Translations under genes and position numbers: made by a program
Source of the DNA: Dyella sp. EPa41
GTDB lineage: Bacteria; Pseudomonadota; Gammaproteobacteria; Xanthomonadales; Rhodanobacteraceae
Assembly (NCBI RefSeq): GCF_016586165.1
Contig: NZ_BCPR01000032.1
Span: forward strand, 1 to 52,415
Length of the DNA stretch: 52,415 nucleotides
Direction: 5' to 3'
Part shown: one piece after another, positions 49,441 through 52,415 of the stretch
Layout of the letters: each line of letters begins with the position of its first letter
Position numbering within the stretch: the stretch's first letter is position 1
Notes under the pieces: generated by a model
Database searches by the model: none
Seen by the model: the letters and a program-made list of their open reading frames with translations, nothing else
What the model was told of the DNA's origin: nothing

Positions 49441-52266
49441 ATGAAGACGGGTACTCGAGCATGGCCATGCCGGCGCACCGCCGTGCTGGCGGGATTGGCC
49501 CTTGGCCTCACGGCCTGCGGCGGTGGCGGCGGGGGCAACAGCAACACGCGTCCGGCGCCTGCACCTGCGCCAGCGCCGGCACCTGCGCCGCCACCCTCCA
49601 GCAGCGTGGCGCAACCGCCGATCGACGCCCAACTGGGCATTACCAGCACCTATGCCGCGCACGCCGCCGGCTACACCGGCTCCGGGGTCACCATCGGCAT
49701 CGTCGACACGGGCGTGATGTCCACTCACCCGGCACTGTCCGGAAGAGTCGTCAAGGAACTGGTCTACGTCGATCCGAGCACCAACAACCTGAAGGTCGAC
49801 GACGTCAACGGGCACGGCACCTTCGTGGCCGAGATCGCTGCAGGAACGCCGTTCGGCCAATTTGCCGGCGGCATCGCGCCGGGATCGAGCATCGTCTCGG
49901 CGCGCATCATCGACGACAACGCGCCGGACGATAACGGTTCGACGCCTCCGGCACCGGTCAGTTCGTCGGATGCCATTCCGCTGGGGCAGGTCAACGCGGA
50001 CCTCATCAACAGCGGCGTGAAGGTGATGAACAACTCCTGGGGCGGCATCAGCTGGAGCGCGAGCGACGGCGCGACGACCAAGGGTTTCCACGATGCCTAC
50101 AGCCCCTTCATCAATACGTGGGGCGGCCTGGTGGTGTTCGCCGCGGGCAACGATTCGCAAGCCAACCCGAGCACGATCGCCGCCTTGCCCAGCCTCGCGC
50201 CGGATCTGGCAAAGGGCTGGCTTACCGTCGTCGCGGTCGACAGCAACGCCCCGGGCAAGCTGGCGAGCTATTCGAACCAGTGCGGCATCGCGATGAGCTA
50301 TTGCCTTGCCGCGCCCGGCAGCGTGATCGTCAGCGGCAAGGGCGACACCACGACCGCCAACGAAACCTACTGGATCGTCGCCGGCACGTCGCTGGCGGCA
50401 CCGCAGGTATCGGGCGCGGCGGCGCTGGTGTGGCAGGCCTTTCCGTATTTCAGCAATGACCTCGTGCGGCAGACGCTGCTCGGTACGGCCGACCCGTTGG
50501 GTGGCTCGCAACCCAACGCTACCTTCGGCTATGGCGAACTGGATGTCGCCCGAGCCGTGAAAGGGCCAGCCCAGTTCAACTGGGGCGATGTCACCGTCAA
50601 CTTCAGCGGCAGTTCCACCTGGTCCAACCCGATTTCGGGTGCGGGCGGCCTGATCAAGCAGGGCACGGGCACGCTGACGCTGACCTACCCGGCGAGCTAC
50701 ACCGGCTTGACGCAGGTGCAGGGCGGCATGCTGGCCGCGGCGTCGCTGGCATCCAGCGTCAACATCGGCGCGCAGGGCGTGCTGACCAACACGGCCTCCG
50801 TCGGCGGCTCGGTGACGAATGCCGGCGTGCTGGCCCTGAACGCCACCGACATGACGATCCTCGGCAACTACACGCAGCAGGGCAACGGTCGTCTCGCGAT
50901 GCCGCTGGGGGCGATCTTCCACGTCGCCGGCACGGCCAGCCTCACCGGCGGCGATCTCTACATCACGGGTGTGCGGCAGGGTTATCAGGTCAACGCGCAT
51001 ACCGACGTATTGACGACCGGCGGTGGACTGACCGGCACGTTCTCCGCGCTGGACGTCGCCACCGGCGTGCTGCTGTCCGCATCGCTCAACTACGACGCCA
51101 CCGAGGCATGGTTGAACGTGAGCCAGGTGCAGGCAACCAACGTCACGGGCGTGACCTATACGCCGGCGTCCTACGGCGCGGCGCAGCGCGTGGACGGCGC
51201 GTTTGCGCAAATCAACGGCCAGGTGGCGCAGGGCACCGTCAGCGGATCGCCGACGACATCGGCGTTCGTCAACGGAGCGGCGTCGCTGCAGCAGGTCGCC
51301 ACGGCCAGCGCCTTGCAGCAGTCGCTGGAAAGCCTGTCCGGCCAGTTGCACGCCGCCAGTGCGGCGATGACGTTCGAGGCCATGGACGCGGGCACGCGCG
51401 CGCTGTCCGGTCGCTTCGACCAGCTGACCGACGCCACGCGCGCCGGCGGCTGGACACAGGCGCTGGATGGCTACGGAAGCCTGAGCCGCAGCGGCTTCGC
51501 GAATGTCGGCTATGACCTCAACGGTTGGATGGTCGGCCAGGACCGGCGCCTGGGCGCGAACGGCGTCGTCGGTTTTGCCGTGAGCCAGAGCCAGAACCTG
51601 GGTCGTCTCGATGAATTCGCCGACCAGGGCGCGAGCCACGCGGTCGAAGGCATGTTCTACGGCGGCGTGGTGGGCAACCAGTGGTACGCGATGGGGCGAT
51701 TGGGCGTCGGCACGTATCGCGAAGACATGCGCCGCCACATCGAGCTCGGCAGCGAGGTGCAGAACGTCGCCAGCGACACCCACGGCCGCTATGGCGTGGC
51801 CTATGGCGAAAGCGGGTTTCGTTTCTTGCTGGGCGCCATGCATGTGACGCCCTATGTCGACCTGCAGTACGCGGACATCCGGACCGATGGCTTCAACGAG
51901 GTCGGTGGCGACGGCTTCGGCCTCAAGGCAGGCTCGCAGACCATCGAACGATGGCAGGGCGGCGCGGGCGTGCGCGCCGGACGCGATTGGCCGCTGGCTG
52001 GCGGCGGCCAGCTCAGCCTGCAGGGTCATCTGCTCTGGCAGCGGGCTTTCAGCATGCGCGGCGCCATCCCTGACGCCAGCTTCGCCGCGCTCGACCAGTG
52101 GGCTCCCGTGGGTGGCATCGGTCTGTCCCGCTACGGCGGCGATGCCGGCCTGAGCCTGGACTGGATGATGTCGCCGCGATCCCGGCTGTCGCTGGGCTTC
52201 GACCGGTTCGTGGCCGAGTACGATCGGGGGCAGACGGAGACGCTGAGTTACCGTCTGTCGTTCTGA
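49441..52266 (+). CDS. Lipid-anchored subtilisin-family autotransporter protease
   Basis: A 941-residue type V autotransporter. The signal ends in a lipobox, GLALGLTAC (Cys26), followed by a Gly6 run and a Pro/Ala linker. The S8 protease domain (residues ~55-370) has a full triad: Asp89 in GIVDTGV, His125 in DVNGHGTFVA, Ser317 in AGTSLAAPQVSG; the oxyanion Asn is in VVFAAGND. A passenger beta-helix carries an autotransporter-associated repeat (GGLIKQGTGTLTLTYPASYT). The ~270-residue C-terminal beta-barrel ends LSYRLSF with the terminal Phe needed for outer-membrane insertion. Layout resembles Neisseria NalP, also a lipidated subtilisin autotransporter. Substrates are unknown. Confidence 0.92.
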   Translation: MKTGTRAWPCRRTAVLAGLALGLTACGGGGGGNSNTRPAPAPAPAPAPAPPPSSSVAQPPIDAQLGITSTYAAHAAGYTGSGVTIGIVDTGVMSTHPALSGRVVKELVYVDPSTNNLKVDDVNGHGTFVAEIAAGTPFGQFAGGIAPGSSIVSARIIDDNAPDDNGSTPPAPVSSSDAIPLGQVNADLINSGVKVMNNSWGGISWSASDGATTKGFHDAYSPFINTWGGLVVFAAGNDSQANPSTIAALPSLAPDLAKGWLTVVAVDSNAPGKLASYSNQCGIAMSYCLAAPGSVIVSGKGDTTTANETYWIVAGTSLAAPQVSGAAALVWQAFPYFSNDLVRQTLLGTADPLGGSQPNATFGYGELDVARAVKGPAQFNWGDVTVNFSGSSTWSNPISGAGGLIKQGTGTLTLTYPASYTGLTQVQGGMLAAASLASSVNIGAQGVLTNTASVGGSVTNAGVLALNATDMTILGNYTQQGNGRLAMPLGAIFHVAGTASLTGGDLYITGVRQGYQVNAHTDVLTTGGGLTGTFSALDVATGVLLSASLNYDATEAWLNVSQVQATNVTGVTYTPASYGAAQRVDGAFAQINGQVAQGTVSGSPTTSAFVNGAASLQQVATASALQQSLESLSGQLHAASAAMTFEAMDAGTRALSGRFDQLTDATRAGGWTQALDGYGSLSRSGFANVGYDLNGWMVGQDRRLGANGVVGFAVSQSQNLGRLDEFADQGASHAVEGMFYGGVVGNQWYAMGRLGVGTYREDMRRHIELGSEVQNVASDTHGRYGVAYGESGFRFLLGAMHVTPYVDLQYADIRTDGFNEVGGDGFGLKAGSQTIERWQGGAGVRAGRDWPLAGGGQLSLQGHLLWQRAFSMRGAIPDASFAALDQWAPVGGIGLSRYGGDAGLSLDWMMSPRSRLSLGFDRFVAEYDRGQTETLSYRLSF

Positions 52267-52300
52267 CCATCCGCAACGGCCTTTTCCCACACGAGTACTG

Positions 52301-52325
52301 TCCTGCGCGGTAGCCGGGCGCAGGA
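52301..52325 (+). terminator. Hairpin after the autotransporter gene
   Basis: TCCTGCGC-N9-GCGCAGGA is a perfect 8-bp stem 34 bases past the stop, followed by ACTTTCTG with only a short T stretch. It is a plausible terminator of moderate strength. The last 90 bases contain an ATG at 52351 in an open frame, too short to call a gene. Confidence 0.5.
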
Positions 52326-52415
52326 ACTTTCTGCGCAAGGTTGTGCGAATATGGAAAGAGGAGGTGCTGGCGGAGTCCAGTCGATCAAGGACCGCCGCGC
52401 TTGGATGGCACGGTT

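Noticed and set aside
49540-49610. Repetitive CCTGCACCTGCGCCAGC tract as a possible tandem repeat or CRISPR-like array
   Set aside because: It codes for the Pro/Ala linker behind the lipobox of the autotransporter. There are no spacers and the unit is a codon-level repeat.
49384-52338. 984-codon open frame on the minus strand
   Set aside because: Complement of the autotransporter gene. The product is rich in Arg, His and Ala without domains, and the plus-strand protein has an intact protease triad and beta-barrel.
52351-52415. Start of another gene at the right edge (ATG at 52351 or GTG at 52365)
   Set aside because: Only about 20 codons are visible, with no decisive ribosome binding site for the ATG and no recognisable protein; it cannot be supported.

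Overview
The window is about 52 kb of very GC-rich chromosome with 45 protein genes, no RNA gene, no phage or plasmid module and no CRISPR array. Gene content points to a free-living Gammaproteobacterium of the Xanthomonadales, most likely Rhodanobacteraceae (Dyella/Luteibacter/Rhodanobacter type). The grounds are a TonB-dependent receptor with periplasmic glycosidases, leucine-degradation (liu) genes, a Xanthomonas-type short FeoB operon, EfpL, and REP-like intergenic repeats. The assignment rests on recognised protein families, not on a marker gene.

Layout. (1) 1-5.5 kb: two Nudix genes, a 360-bp mosaic of intergenic repeats, a FUSC membrane protein, a lipoprotein amidase (AmiD-like), elongation factor EfpL and a short-chain 3-hydroxyacyl-CoA dehydrogenase. 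(2) 5.7-8.9 kb: one very large protein with a signal peptide, a periplasmic domain that looks like a type 1 binding-protein fold, and eight C-terminal membrane spans; I know no described family for it. (3) 9-12.4 kb: a tightly packed operon of an amidohydrolase, three GNAT acetyltransferases and a YdeI-like protein. (4) 12.5-15.7 kb: a LytS/LytTR two-component operon with a cysteine-rich lipoprotein, then a GIY-YIG-like protein. (5) 15.7-20.8 kb: leucine catabolism liuE, liuD and liuC, with a cupin, a VOC protein and a REP doublet between them. (6) 20.8-29.4 kb: MBL-fold hydrolase, Fur-controlled feoAB plus a Cys-rich partner, an ArsR/SRPBCC pair, and an HscC Hsp70 with its membrane J-protein. 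(7) 29.4-45.8 kb: a carbohydrate locus. A DeoR regulator, an amidohydrolase and a class I aldolase (minus strand) diverge from a SIS deaminase/isomerase, two PfkB kinases, three glycosidases (clan GH-D, GH79-like, GH89), a TonB-dependent receptor and a metallophosphatase (plus strand). (8) 45.9-52.4 kb: liuB, a small Ala/Pro-rich lipoprotein, a thiolase, and a lipid-anchored subtilisin autotransporter.

How the parts work together. The liu genes would take methylcrotonyl-CoA to acetyl-CoA and acetoacetate, and the thiolase can use acetoacetyl-CoA, but liuB sits 25 kb from liuC/liuD/liuE, with the iron, chaperone and glycan genes in between. The carbohydrate locus reads as an outer-membrane-to-central-metabolism unit: polymer binding and import, exo-cleavage in the periplasm, then an amino-sugar or tagatose-6-phosphate type route ending at an aldolase. 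No inner-membrane permease and no conventional deacetylase are present. A cluster of TTTCGTT/TTTCATT boxes in the 58-bp divergent intergenic region is a good candidate operator for the DeoR protein.
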